Below are positions 1-9,000 of a stretch of DNA of 64,000 nucleotides, in pieces. The stretch is from Corynebacterium minutissimum (lineage in GTDB: Bacteria; Actinomycetota; Actinomycetes; Mycobacteriales; Mycobacteriaceae). The number at the start of each line of letters is the position of its first letter. The first letter of the stretch is position 1. A program made the translations under genes and the position numbers. The stretch is from positions 682,001 through 746,000 of the forward strand of contig NZ_CP069533.1 of NCBI RefSeq assembly GCF_016889765.1. Reading direction: 5' to 3'. The notes under the pieces are model-generated. The model was not told where the DNA came from and searched no databases. It saw nothing but the letters and a program-made list of their open reading frames with translations.

Positions 1-854
1 TGGAGGGAGGTGATGACGCGGAGCTTGGAGGCGTCGGAAAGCGCGGCGTCAATAAGCACGCCCTCGGTGGCATTGCAGACGGAGGTGCGGCGGGTCTTGC
101 CGTTGACCACCATATCGATGGCCTTGTCTAGGTCCGCGGAAGCGTCGACATAGAAGTGGCAATTGCCGGTGCCGGTCTCGATAGCCGGGACGGTGGCGTT
201 TTCCACCACGGCGTTAATGAGGCGGGCACCGCCACGCGGGATGACCAGATCAACGAGGCCGCGGGCGGTGATGAGGTCCTGCACGGAATCGTGGGTCTCA
301 CAGGGCAGAAGCTGCACGCCCTCGCGCGGCAGATCGAACTCCACGAGGGTGTCCTGAAGGAGCTCGACGAGCTTGGCGTTGGAGTTCTTCGCGGACTTGG
401 AACCGCGCAGCAGCGGCACGTTGCCGGACTTCAACGCCAAGCCGAAGGCGTCGACAGTAACGTTCGGACGGGCTTCGTACACCATGCCCATCACGCCGAG
501 TGGGACGCGAACCTGCTTCATCTGGATGCCGTTATCCATGGTGCGGCCCTGCAGGATCTCCCCTACCGGATCCTGGAGGGAGGCTACCTGGCGTAAGCCG
601 CCGGCAATGCCCTCGATGCGGGCAGCGTCAAGCGAAAGGCGGTCGATAAGGGACTCGGACATGCCGTTGGCGCGGCCGGCCTCAATATCGCGCTCGTTGG
701 CAGCGAGGATGTCCTCAGTGTGCGCGACGAGGTTGTCCGCGGCACGATTGAGGATCTCATTCTTGCGCGGGGTGGGCAGCTGCGCGAACTGCGGCGCCAC
801 CGCCTTGGCGGCGCGGGCTTTGGACAGAACTTCTTCACGTTCGGTGGTGCTCAT
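1..854 (-). CDS. proA: Gamma-glutamyl phosphate reductase (glutamate-5-semialdehyde dehydrogenase), 3' end outside the window
   Basis: This is the second step of proline synthesis: NADPH-dependent reduction of gamma-glutamyl phosphate to glutamate-5-semialdehyde in the cytosol. I translated the minus strand from the ATG at 854. It begins MSTTEREEVLSKARAAK and stays open to the left edge (about 284 of roughly 430 codons). Family blocks are visible: the RVPLGVMGMVYEARPNVT stretch, LLRGSKSAKNSN, DLVIPRGG, and the catalytic-cysteine block RRTSVCNATE. The C-terminal third is missing only because of the window edge. It is the last visible gene of the proB-unkdh-proA group, 33 bases after a small membrane ORF. 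No clear Shine-Dalgarno precedes the ATG. Confidence 0.95.
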   Translation of the reverse strand, partial: MSTTEREEVLSKARAAKAVAPQFAQLPTPRKNEILNRAADNLVAHTEDILAANERDIEAGRANGMSESLIDRLSLDAARIEGIAGGLRQVASLQDPVGEILQGRTMDNGIQMKQVRVPLGVMGMVYEARPNVTVDAFGLALKSGNVPLLRGSKSAKNSNAKLVELLQDTLVEFDLPREGVQLLPCETHDSVQDLITARGLVDLVIPRGGARLINAVVENATVPAIETGTGNCHFYVDASADLDKAIDMVVNGKTRRTSVCNATEGVLIDAALSDASKLRVITSL

Positions 855-887
855 GCCATACCAGCGTACGGAAGAAGCGCGGGTCCG

Positions 888-1046
888 TCAGGGTTTTCTT
901 GTGAAATAGACTAAGCACCCCACCAGCGCGAAGACAGGGAAGACGAGCCAGGCCTGCGACCAGTGCGCAAGGAAGTGGAGCAGGAGGAATGCGAGGACCG
1001 CAAGGATGCCGACGATGACGAAGATATTGCCGCTTCTTTTATTCAT
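888..1046 (-). CDS. Small hydrophobic membrane protein (52 aa), unknown function
   Basis: This 52-codon ORF lies between the hydroxyacid dehydrogenase gene and proA. It starts MNKRSGNIF and has two closely spaced hydrophobic stretches (about residues 8-24 and 28-46), ending in a basic RKP tail, so it is probably a small inner-membrane protein. An upstream in-frame ATG at 1070 would add eight residues, but I prefer 1046 because a TATATT box sits exactly 7 nt upstream, as in leaderless genes. I do not recognise a family. It may be co-transcribed with proA. Confidence 0.55.
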   Translation of the reverse strand: MNKRSGNIFVIVGILAVLAFLLLHFLAHWSQAWLVFPVFALVGCLVYFTRKP

Positions 1047-1053
1047 AAAACGG

Positions 1054-1059
1054 AATATA
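1054..1059 (-). promoter_or_regulatory. -10 element TATATT, leaderless start of the 52-aa gene (and possibly proA)
   Basis: On the minus strand TATATT is followed by 7 nt and then the ATG at 1046. This is the spacing expected if transcription starts at the A of the start codon. No Shine-Dalgarno is present. No convincing -35 was found. Confidence 0.4.
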
Positions 1060-1179
1060 CAATGATTCATTACTATGTGCAGCGCACGAGGGGTTTAACC
1101 CCCAACTTCGCGGCAGCTCTCGGCGCCAACTACGAGAAGATTAGAAGACGTGACTGATTTCTCTTTGAGGAACGTAAAT

Positions 1180-2085
1180 CTAATATCCGGCGTGCGGATC
1201 AACGAGGGTGGGCAGCTGCTTCCCCGCCGCGAAAGCGGTAGCCACTTTAATGGTGTGCGCTCCGATCTTTTCGCGCACTGAGCGCTGCGTGTTGGCAATG
1301 TGTGGGGTGATAACCACGCGCTTGTCCTGCCACAGCGGGTGATCCTCCGGGAGCGGCTCTGGGTCAGTGACGTCAAGCGCCGCACCCGCGATCTCCCCGG
1401 AGTCCAAGGCAGCAATGAGGTCCTCAGTATTGATGAGCGGGCCGCGGCCCACGTTGACCACCACCGCGTGATCGGGCATCTGTGTGAACGCTTCCGCGTT
1501 CACCATGTGGCGGGTCTCCGGGGTCAGAGGGGCGATGAGGACAAAGTAGTCCGCTTTCGGCCAGACCGTGTCCACCTCGGCGATGGGATAGGTTTCATGT
1601 GCGCCCTCAACCGGGTTGCCGGAACGATTGACCGCGATGATGCGCGGACCAAAACCAGACAACATCGTGATGAGCCGCTTGCCAATGCCGCCGGCACCGA
1701 TGATGGCCACCGTCTTATCGTCATACAGGTACGAGGTGTGGGCCTCCATGTCCGCATAGGAGTCGAAAGTGCCGTTGACACGACGGTGCGCATGCAGCTG
1801 CGCCAAAAGCAACGCGATGGTGGATTCCGCCACCGTGTTGTCATACACACCAGCCGCGTTCGACCACGGCACCGTACTGTCCTTCATCGCCTCGAGGACG
1901 TGGTCGACGCCAGCCGAGGGGATCTGGACGAAGCCAATGTTGTCAGGGAGTGGGTCCGGGAAATCAGTGCCGTCACCGGTGTAGATGAGGAAGGAGGCGT
2001 CGGAAAGCGCGGTGCGCTCAAACCCGGCGGCGTCGAGCACCGCGATGGTTTCCTCCCACGGCTTCGGTTCAATGGCGTACTTCAT
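1180..2085 (-). CDS. unkdh: D-isomer-specific 2-hydroxyacid dehydrogenase family protein
   Basis: This NAD(P)-dependent oxidoreductase has 301 residues. The Rossmann motif GAGGIG is at residues 130-135, and the catalytic triad expected for this family is present: Arg214 in NVGRGPLINT, Glu243 in DPEPLPEDHP and His262 in ITPHIANT. In C. glutamicum a gene of this family (unkdh) lies between proB and proA, so the position matches. Its physiological substrate is not known. The ATG at 2085 is preceded by GTGGAGGAC at good distance. It follows a truncated paralogue by 12 nt, suggesting one transcript from proB. Confidence 0.85.
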   Translation of the reverse strand: MKYAIEPKPWEETIAVLDAAGFERTALSDASFLIYTGDGTDFPDPLPDNIGFVQIPSAGVDHVLEAMKDSTVPWSNAAGVYDNTVAESTIALLLAQLHAHRRVNGTFDSYADMEAHTSYLYDDKTVAIIGAGGIGKRLITMLSGFGPRIIAVNRSGNPVEGAHETYPIAEVDTVWPKADYFVLIAPLTPETRHMVNAEAFTQMPDHAVVVNVGRGPLINTEDLIAALDSGEIAGAALDVTDPEPLPEDHPLWQDKRVVITPHIANTQRSVREKIGAHTIKVATAFAAGKQLPTLVDPHAGY

Positions 2086-2097
2086 GCATGTCCTCCA

Positions 2098-2400
2098 CTA
2101 GTATCCGGCGTCTGGGTCGAGGCGCGTGGGCATCGGTTCACCGCGCTCCCACGCGGCAGCATTGGCGGTGAAGATAGCACCCATGTGGTGCTCGGCCACC
2201 TGAAAAGATGCGCCCATATGGGGCGTCATTGTGGCATTAGGCAGGTCATACAGCGGGTGACCTTCCGGCACCGCCGCTGGGTCCGAGGAGGTGTTGACGA
2301 AGACCTCGGCCTCGGCGAGGCTTTCCACTCGTTCATGCCCCGCGGCGTCGATGTCCTGCACTGTTGGCGCCCACACATCGGGGCCCATGAAATAACGCAT
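2098..2400 (-). pseudogene. Internally deleted tandem paralogue of the adjacent 2-hydroxyacid dehydrogenase (100 codons, frame intact)
   Basis: The 100-residue product has an N-terminus (MRYFMGPDVWAPTVQDIDAAG) that aligns with the start of the 301-aa neighbour. From about residue 38 it jumps to the neighbour's C-terminus: VPEGHPLYDL against LPEDHPLWQD, TPHMGAS against TPHIANT, and both proteins end in DP.AGY. About 200 residues are missing, including the whole NAD-binding domain with the Arg and Glu catalytic residues; only the His (residue 61) remains. It cannot be a dehydrogenase. The frame is open and its ATG overlaps the proB stop (TAATG), so it may still be translated by coupling. It is either a decaying duplicate or a retained small protein. 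Confidence 0.75.
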
Positions 2401-3632
2401 TAAATTCGGGATGCGAAATTAGACAGGTAATCCGCGTGGACAACGGGACGGCGCATATCCTCCGGCAGCTCCTCGGTGTGCTTGCCCAGCAGGTCGCGCA
2501 GCGTGGCGGAGTCGTAGCCCACCTCACCACGACCGATGACCTGGCCCTTCGGACCCATGATGTCGACGATCTCGCCGGCACTGAACTCACCCTTGATGTC
2601 CGTGATTCCCACGGCCAGCAGGGAGTTTCCGCCGCGCACCACGGCTTCCATGGCGCCCTCATCTAGGCGCAAGGAGCCGCCAGTATCTGCGCAATACAAA
2701 GCCCAGAACTTCCACGCGGAGAGGCGGCGCTCCTCGCGGGTGTGGAAGACGGTGCCCACGGAGGCGTCGTCAAGCGCCTGCCCAATATTGTCCGTCGAAG
2801 TCAACAGCACCGGGATGCCGCCGCGGGTGGCCAGGCGGGCGGCGGAGACCTTCGTGGCCATGCCGCCGGTGCCGACCTTGCCACCATCACCAGCGACAAC
2901 TGCCTTGAGGTCCTTACCGGTGCGCACCTCTTCGACGAACTTTGCGTCCGGCTCCGCCGGGTTCTTGTCATAGAGGCCATCCACGTCGGAGAACAGGAAG
3001 AGCGCGTCCGCGCCGACAAGGTTGGCCACGAGCGCGGAGAGACGGTCGTTATCGCCGAAGTGCATCTCGGAGGTCGCCACGGTGTCATTTTCATTCACAA
3101 TGGGCACCGTACGCATCTGACGCAGGCGGTCAATGGTGCGCTGGGCGTTGCGGGCGCGATCGCGCTTGCCGACGTCCGACGCCGTCAACAACACCTGCCC
3201 AATCGTACGGTTGTAGCGGGCGAAGGACACACCCCACTCATAGGCCAAGTGGACCTGCCCCACCGCGGCGGCTGCCTGCTTGGTAGCCAGGTCCGTGGGG
3301 CGAGTGGTCAGTCCGAGCGGGCCCATACCTGCAGCTACGGCACCCGAGGACACGATGATGATGTCGGAGACATGCATACGCGCGCACACGGCATCCACGA
3401 TCTTGTCGATCTTCTCCGTGGACGTGACAAAGTCATCACGGGTCAGCGAGGAGGAGCCAATTTTGATGACGATGCGTTTGGCTTCAGAAATCTGCTCACG
3501 CAACGGTGAGGAGAACCCGCTGGATTTTTCCGAAAGAGCGGGAGCTGCCGGATACTCCATGTCCGGGGTTGGCCCCTCGAAAGGTTCGAGAGGGAGAGGA
3601 TAGTCGAGCTGGTTGTCGTTTTCGGATGACAT
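2400..3632 (-). CDS. proB: Glutamate 5-kinase with C-terminal PUA domain
   Basis: This enzyme phosphorylates glutamate with ATP, the first and feedback-regulated step of proline synthesis. The amino-acid kinase domain shows KIGSSSLT, SSGAVAAGM, the NENDTVAT and FGDNDRLSALV blocks and DVDGLY. A PUA-like domain occupies the last ~110 residues. The protein is 410 residues, about 40 longer than C. glutamicum ProB, because of a Pro/Glu-rich N-terminal extension. The only other in-frame Met before the kinase fold is at residue 25, so the true start could be there. A TATACT box lies 8 nt upstream of the first ATG and no good Shine-Dalgarno is seen. It follows obgE by 19 nt. Confidence 0.93.
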   Translation of the reverse strand: MSSENDNQLDYPLPLEPFEGPTPDMEYPAAPALSEKSSGFSSPLREQISEAKRIVIKIGSSSLTRDDFVTSTEKIDKIVDAVCARMHVSDIIIVSSGAVAAGMGPLGLTTRPTDLATKQAAAAVGQVHLAYEWGVSFARYNRTIGQVLLTASDVGKRDRARNAQRTIDRLRQMRTVPIVNENDTVATSEMHFGDNDRLSALVANLVGADALFLFSDVDGLYDKNPAEPDAKFVEEVRTGKDLKAVVAGDGGKVGTGGMATKVSAARLATRGGIPVLLTSTDNIGQALDDASVGTVFHTREERRLSAWKFWALYCADTGGSLRLDEGAMEAVVRGGNSLLAVGITDIKGEFSAGEIVDIMGPKGQVIGRGEVGYDSATLRDLLGKHTEELPEDMRRPVVHADYLSNFASRI

Positions 3633-3651
3633 ACCAGCTCAGTATACCGGG

Positions 3652-5178
3652 CTAGCCCTGCCAGCGATCGCGGTTCGCGGACTCGCGGGTGACCTCCTCA
3701 TCCACGCCATAGTCGAACTCATCCACCAAGCCGCGGCGGGCTTGGGAGGCGCGCTTACGCTCGGCGGCGGACACACGGTTGGTGCCCATGAGGCGGCCAT
3801 CCTGACCGCGACCAGCATCGGTAGCGCGTCCGCCGGCCATTGGCTCGTACTCGAAGGTGATATCCCCGATGGTCACCGGGCAGCCTTCCTCCGCGCCCAT
3901 CTTGTGCAACTCCGCCTCCACGCCGGCCTTGGCCAAGCGGTCCGCGAGGTAGCCCACGGCCTCGTCGTTCTCGAAGTCCGTCTGGCGAATCCAGCGGTCG
4001 ATCTTCTCGCCTTCGACGATGAAGCCGCCCTCCACCTCGGGGTCCTTGGTGATGGTGAAGTCGGCGAAGCGGCCCTTCTTCTTAGCGACAGATTTCGGCT
4101 GAATGATGGTGTGCTCTTTATCCGCCTTAGCCTTCGGCTGGGACTTGCGGTGCTCGTTGACCATCTCCATGAGTTTGTACTTGAGCGGGTCCAAGCCCTT
4201 GCGCGCTACGGCCGAGATGACAAACACGGGCCAACCGAATTTCTCTTCAAGGTCCTCTTTAACGAACTCAGCGAGTTCCTCTGCCTCCGGTACATCGGCC
4301 TTGTTGAGGATGATGACACGCGGGCGCTCGCGAAGGTCACCAAGCCCGGTATCCTCCTCCAGCAGCTCCTGGTACTTGGCTAGCTCGGTCTCGAGCGCCT
4401 CAATATCGGAGACGGGGTCACGGCCCGGCTCAATCGAGGCGGTATCCACCACATGGGCGAGTACCGCGGTGCGCTCGATGTGGCGCAAAAAGTCCAAGCC
4501 GAGCCCCTTGCCTTCGGCCGCTCCTGGGATAAGCCCCGGAACGTCTGCCATGGTGAAAGACTCATGCCCCATATCCACCACACCCAGGTTGGGCTGGAGA
4601 GTGGTGAAGGGGTAATCACCGATTTTTGGCTTGGCTGCCGAGAGCACGGAGATGAGCGAAGACTTGCCCGCGGAGGGGAAGCCCACCAGTCCCACATCTG
4701 CCATTGATTTTAGCTCCAGCACCAGTTCACGGGCCTCGCCGGGTTCTCCCTGCAGTGCGAATCCGGGTGCCTTGCGGGAAGCGGAAGCCAAAGCTGCATT
4801 GCCTAGACCACCGAAGCCACCTTCAGCTGCCACGAACCGGGTGCCTGGCACCGTCAAGTCCGCAAGCATGTCGCCGTCCTCGGTGTAGACAACTGTGCCC
4901 ACTGGTACTTCGAGAATGAGGTCCTTGCCACGTGCACCATTGCGCATATCGCCGGCACCGTTGCCGCCGCGCTCGGACTTGATGTGCGGGCGGTAATGAA
5001 AGTCCATCAGAGTGTGGATCTGGGAGGAGACCTCAAGAAGGATGTCTCCGCCGTGGCCGCCATTGCCGCCATCGGGACCGCCGAGCGGCTTAAACTTTTC
5101 ACGGTGGACGGACACGCAGCCATGGCCGCCGTCGCCTGCCTGCAGGTGCAATACCACTCGGTCAATGAATCGTGCCAT
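3652..5178 (-). CDS. obgE: Obg/CgtA family GTPase
   Basis: Essential ribosome-associated GTPase acting in 50S maturation and stress signalling. The 508-residue protein has the glycine-rich Obg fold at its N-terminus (GDGGHGC, GGNGGHGG, GNGAGDMRNGARG). The G domain follows, with Walker A GFPSAGKSS, switch/G3 DVPGLIPGA, G4 NKADVPEA and G5 SAVARKG. A C-terminal OCT-type domain is followed by a charged tail. The start is preceded by GGGAGAG. In C. glutamicum it directly follows rpmA; here the pilus cluster lies between them, so it must rely on its own promoter or on read-through from the sortase gene 68 nt upstream. Confidence 0.95.
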   Translation of the reverse strand: MARFIDRVVLHLQAGDGGHGCVSVHREKFKPLGGPDGGNGGHGGDILLEVSSQIHTLMDFHYRPHIKSERGGNGAGDMRNGARGKDLILEVPVGTVVYTEDGDMLADLTVPGTRFVAAEGGFGGLGNAALASASRKAPGFALQGEPGEARELVLELKSMADVGLVGFPSAGKSSLISVLSAAKPKIGDYPFTTLQPNLGVVDMGHESFTMADVPGLIPGAAEGKGLGLDFLRHIERTAVLAHVVDTASIEPGRDPVSDIEALETELAKYQELLEEDTGLGDLRERPRVIILNKADVPEAEELAEFVKEDLEEKFGWPVFVISAVARKGLDPLKYKLMEMVNEHRKSQPKAKADKEHTIIQPKSVAKKKGRFADFTITKDPEVEGGFIVEGEKIDRWIRQTDFENDEAVGYLADRLAKAGVEAELHKMGAEEGCPVTIGDITFEYEPMAGGRATDAGRGQDGRLMGTNRVSAAERKRASQARRGLVDEFDYGVDEEVTRESANRDRWQG

Positions 5179-5192
5179 GCTCGCTACTCTCC

Positions 5193-5212
5193 CAACTGGC
5201 CGTTACCAGTTG
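5193..5212. promoter_or_regulatory. Inverted repeat in the obgE leader
   Basis: Perfect inverted repeat CAACTGG-N6-CCAGTTG, 14 bases upstream of the obgE ATG and just ahead of its Shine-Dalgarno. It could be an operator or an RNA hairpin affecting obgE translation. No protein can be assigned. Confidence 0.35.
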
Positions 5213-5246
5213 TCGAATCGACTCTGTATTCAATGTCTAAAGGTAG

Positions 5247-6083
5247 TCAGTCTACTCGCTGTCTACGCGCCTTCCTGTGACGCCGCTCATTCCACCACAC
5301 GATCACCAGCACTGTGGCGATGAGGAGAAGCGCTAAAATCATCCACCACGATAGCTTGGGTTGCCAGCCAGTTTCTTCCTCTGCCTGCGTGTTCACTCTT
5401 TCCGCATGCACGAGCAGGCGATCTGTATTGATGCCATAGGGCGTGCAGGTAATAAGCGTGAGCTTGTCTTTGCCCGCTTCATACGTCACAGCTTCATAGT
5501 CTTCAGGTTTGACCACCTCACGGCCAGTAACTTTATAGGTGAGCGTTTCCCCCATGACGTCAACAGTCACGGTCTCACCATCCCGCAAGCGGGGAAGATT
5601 ATCAAACATTGAGGCGTTAACCATTCCGGTATGCGCAGAAATCACCGCATTGGTTCCGGGGCCGCCAACAGGAAGCGAGGAACCGAACATGTGGCCAGCC
5701 CCGCTATACAAAACAGTAGAGGCTGTGGTGTGAAAGACCGGCAGATCCACACCGATGGAGGCAATGCGCAAACGGGCTATTACTCCGCCCGTCTCCGGAG
5801 CGTTGAGGGTATCTAAGTAACGCTCGAAGCCAGGTGAGTCGGGCGTCGGTGGATAAGCGTGGTGCCCTTGCTGCGCCAGCCAGTCGTTATACTCATGCGC
5901 TGCATGAATGTAGAGTTGGCGCTGCGTTGGCGGGTCGATGTCACGCACCGACCGGCCATATGACTCCGCTTGCTGGTGCAGTTGATAGTCGTTGTACTGC
6001 GTAGCAACAATGGGATACAGCAGAATGAGGATTCCGGCGACGATGAGCCAGAAGGAACGGCGCTTATTCTTCCGCTTCGTCAT
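5247..6083 (-). CDS. Class C sortase (pilin polymerase), second of two
   Basis: Membrane cysteine transpeptidase that joins LPxTG-type pilins. From the ATG at 6083 the protein has 278 residues: a basic N-terminus and TM helix (about 8-28), an extracellular sortase domain with His151 (SAHTGM), Cys213 (TLITCTPYG) and Arg222, then a second TM helix and basic tail, the class C topology. I moved the start from a longer frame because CGGGAGGACG precedes this ATG; the start overlaps the end of the tip-protein gene by 20 nt, indicating coupling. Unlike the other sortase here it has no DPW/DPF lid motif (PDSPGF in that region). Its position after the tip protein resembles srtC of the C. diphtheriae spaDEF cluster. 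Confidence 0.9.
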   Translation of the reverse strand: MTKRKNKRRSFWLIVAGILILLYPIVATQYNDYQLHQQAESYGRSVRDIDPPTQRQLYIHAAHEYNDWLAQQGHHAYPPTPDSPGFERYLDTLNAPETGGVIARLRIASIGVDLPVFHTTASTVLYSGAGHMFGSSLPVGGPGTNAVISAHTGMVNASMFDNLPRLRDGETVTVDVMGETLTYKVTGREVVKPEDYEAVTYEAGKDKLTLITCTPYGINTDRLLVHAERVNTQAEEETGWQPKLSWWMILALLLIATVLVIVWWNERRHRKARRQRVD

Positions 6084-9000
6084 CGTCCTCCCGATTGCGC
6101 ATGTATATCCATAGACCCAGGGCCAAGACTGCAAGGCCGAGTACGAGTACGAAGGCTAATGTTTGTATACCGGTGTCCGGCAACATGGCTGCCAGCAACC
6201 CACTCAAGCGTAGTGCCCCGTACGTGTCGGAAGCAGAGACCTGAGCTGCAGGTGCTGTATCAGTCTGATTAGCGTATGCATCCGCCGTGACCGAGACGGT
6301 GCCCTTATAACTAAAGGCAGTGTCCGTGTCCTGGTCTATCACCACATCAAAAGAACAACTCCGCTTCTCGCCCGGGGCTAGCCGACCGCCGTCACCCAAA
6401 TTACATACGCCGACCGGTATGAGGCCGTTATTGTTGATGTCATACTCTTCACCAGCGCTATCGCGAACTGTAAAGCCAGCTAGCTCGGGCTCCTTTACCA
6501 AGAAGTTGCCGATGTGCAGGGCACCTTCGTTCTCAACTTCATAGGTAAAGCGCATGGTCTGTGCCGAATCCGGCAGAATTGCGGTATCGGCTACTGCTCC
6601 GCTGAGCGCGCTAATCGGTGCGCCATCGATCTTCTTCTTCACCTTGAGCCCTGGGAAAGAGTTCTTGGCGTTAAATGCCCATTTCGCGCCATCCGATGAC
6701 AAGTCAGTCGGCGTGCTCACTGGCATTACGTCGAACCTCCACGTACCACCGGTTAGGTGGCCTTCACCATCAGATGTCGTGACAGCTGTCGGGTTACCCA
6801 AGCGCTCGCCTGAACTTTCAACCGAGACAACAGCACCTCCTGATTGTCCATCGACCATTTGCTCACGAATCCTGCAATTACGGTTGATCTCAATCCCCTT
6901 CAGTGTGCGGGATTCACCCGATTTAAGCTCGAAAGATGTATCACCGCAGGTAGACGAAAAAGCGAAGGTCTTTCCTTCGCCTGCTGCGCCGGTGGACGTT
7001 TTGGTAAAGGTGACGTCAACGCGATCACGAAGGTGCATCGCTTCCGCTCCCAGCGTCATGACAGGTTCGCCAGAATGTGACTGCAGTTTCGGATCAATGC
7101 GGAAGTCATAGCTGTACTTCTTCATCGCCTCGGTCACTTCCTCAGCCGTGAGCGAAGCTAGCTTCTGGGTTGGGTTTTTGGCATCGGGTTGACCACCAAC
7201 CCACTTACCAAACTCCACGTATGGAGTGCGCTGAGACCTCGTTACCTCGAGCTGCACTCGTGGTTGAAGGGCCGAGGACTTACTCAGATCTAGCGTGCAG
7301 TCATATCCCACTGGTAGCTCAACAATACTGCCGCCGGAGGGCTCAGTCCTGTCAGCCACCGTATAGGTCGCGTTAGTATTCACCGCGGCAATGTTGAAGG
7401 ACTTCTGAGTGCCCGAAGGATCTTTACACGTCAGGTCATATTCGTATTTGGCGTTATCCGCGCCTTCCAAGTAGCCGTCCTGCATCGGGACGATGCGCAC
7501 CGGTACGGTGCGACGCTGATACGTGTTAACAAAGTCGACGGATTCAACCGAAGCCTCAGCAGAGCCCACGTGCTTGGAAATTTCACGCGAATTAGCGCTC
7601 CAAGTCAACTCCGGCGGGGTTGACGAAGGTTCAGCTTCACGTGCGGTACACCACGCACCAGACGGAACTTCCACTTCGGTTGACTTAAACATCCTGTCTG
7701 GATCCGCAAATTTTGTGTTGTCTCCCGCTGCGAGCGTTGTTGGCAGGCCAATGTCAGAAGTGGAATATCCCACGCCTTGGCACTGGTAGTTGAAGTTAAA
7801 GTTCACTCCGGGAGTGGCATTTCGCAAAATCTTCATGTCATCGTCCGAAGCGACGATTTTTTTGCTCATTCCAAGCTTGGCTTTGACGAAGGTGTAGTAG
7901 TTAGTCAGCGTCAGTACATTGTTGGATGTCCCATCGGCTTTATCTGCCTTGATGGAAATCGGCTGCGAGGTAGTGGTCCCTTCCGTCACATCAGTGTCGA
8001 TAAAAGGCTCAGTGTCGTTGCGTTGCAGACGCCACTCAACTTTATCTGGAACGAGGTGCGTCTCAAGCTCTGGTTTGCCTTCGCCCTGTGATTTCTTCAA
8101 ATCAAGCTGACCAAATTTATCGCCTGTGATGGAGCAGTCTGCACCGACAGGAACATTAACAAACTCGGTATGACCTGGGCCTGTAATCTGCTTGGTCTCA
8201 ACCGGTGGGAGCTCTCCGGACTCTGCGTCTGATCCTTCAGGATCTGTACAGACCATGGAGAAATTGTGCGTGTAATAGACGCTATCCCCAGTGACATCTG
8301 GCTGTGCCTTTTCGATGTCGATTGGAGTATTCGCAATCTTAGTGAGGTCTACCTTGGCCATCTGACGTTTGTAGGTATTAATCAGCTGCACCGGCGTGTC
8401 ACCTTTGACAACAAATTCAAGGGATTTTTCACCACGTTGACCAGCAGCTTCTACCTCCTGTGTAAAGGTAATTCCCTCTGCGGCCGTGGTATCCCCCTCG
8501 GTCACATCACAGGTGGAGCCGTCCGGAATATCATCGAACACGAGCTGTTGGGTTTGCGGGCTATCCGATTGCGGAGAACTCACCTTTCCTGTGTGAGAAA
8601 CCAGCACGCCCCCATCCGGCGGGGTGCAGACGACACTGACATCGAATTCACGTTGATACTTCACGTTCTTGCGCGCCTGAGAGATGTAATCACCAGTTTC
8701 CGAATCAAACGCAACGTTTTTGGTGATTTTCATTTTCTTCTCGGCGTAGTCATACGTGTGCGAAATATTGACCACGGTTTGTTCGCCCACCGTGAATACG
8801 CCAGAATCAACCCCTTCGCCAGTAACGAAGGACTTGTCCACCCCATCTGTTTTCAACGTGGAGTTTCGTGTGATTTCGAAGCCGTCTCCACGCTTACCGT
8901 CATCAACATCGACCTCCTTAATTCGGCACGTGCTGGACTCTGGAATAGAGGAGCTGGGCACTTGGAGGGAAGTTTCGCCGGGTTGCAGAGTAAAGCTCCC

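Noticed and set aside
1300..2403. 367-codon plus-strand frame across the unkdh region
   Set aside because: Antisense to two real frames with clear homology to each other; no ribosome-binding site.
6084..6134. Longer start of the second sortase at 6134
   Set aside because: The added residues overlap the tip-protein tail and precede the real basic-TM N-terminus; the ATG at 6083 has a Shine-Dalgarno.
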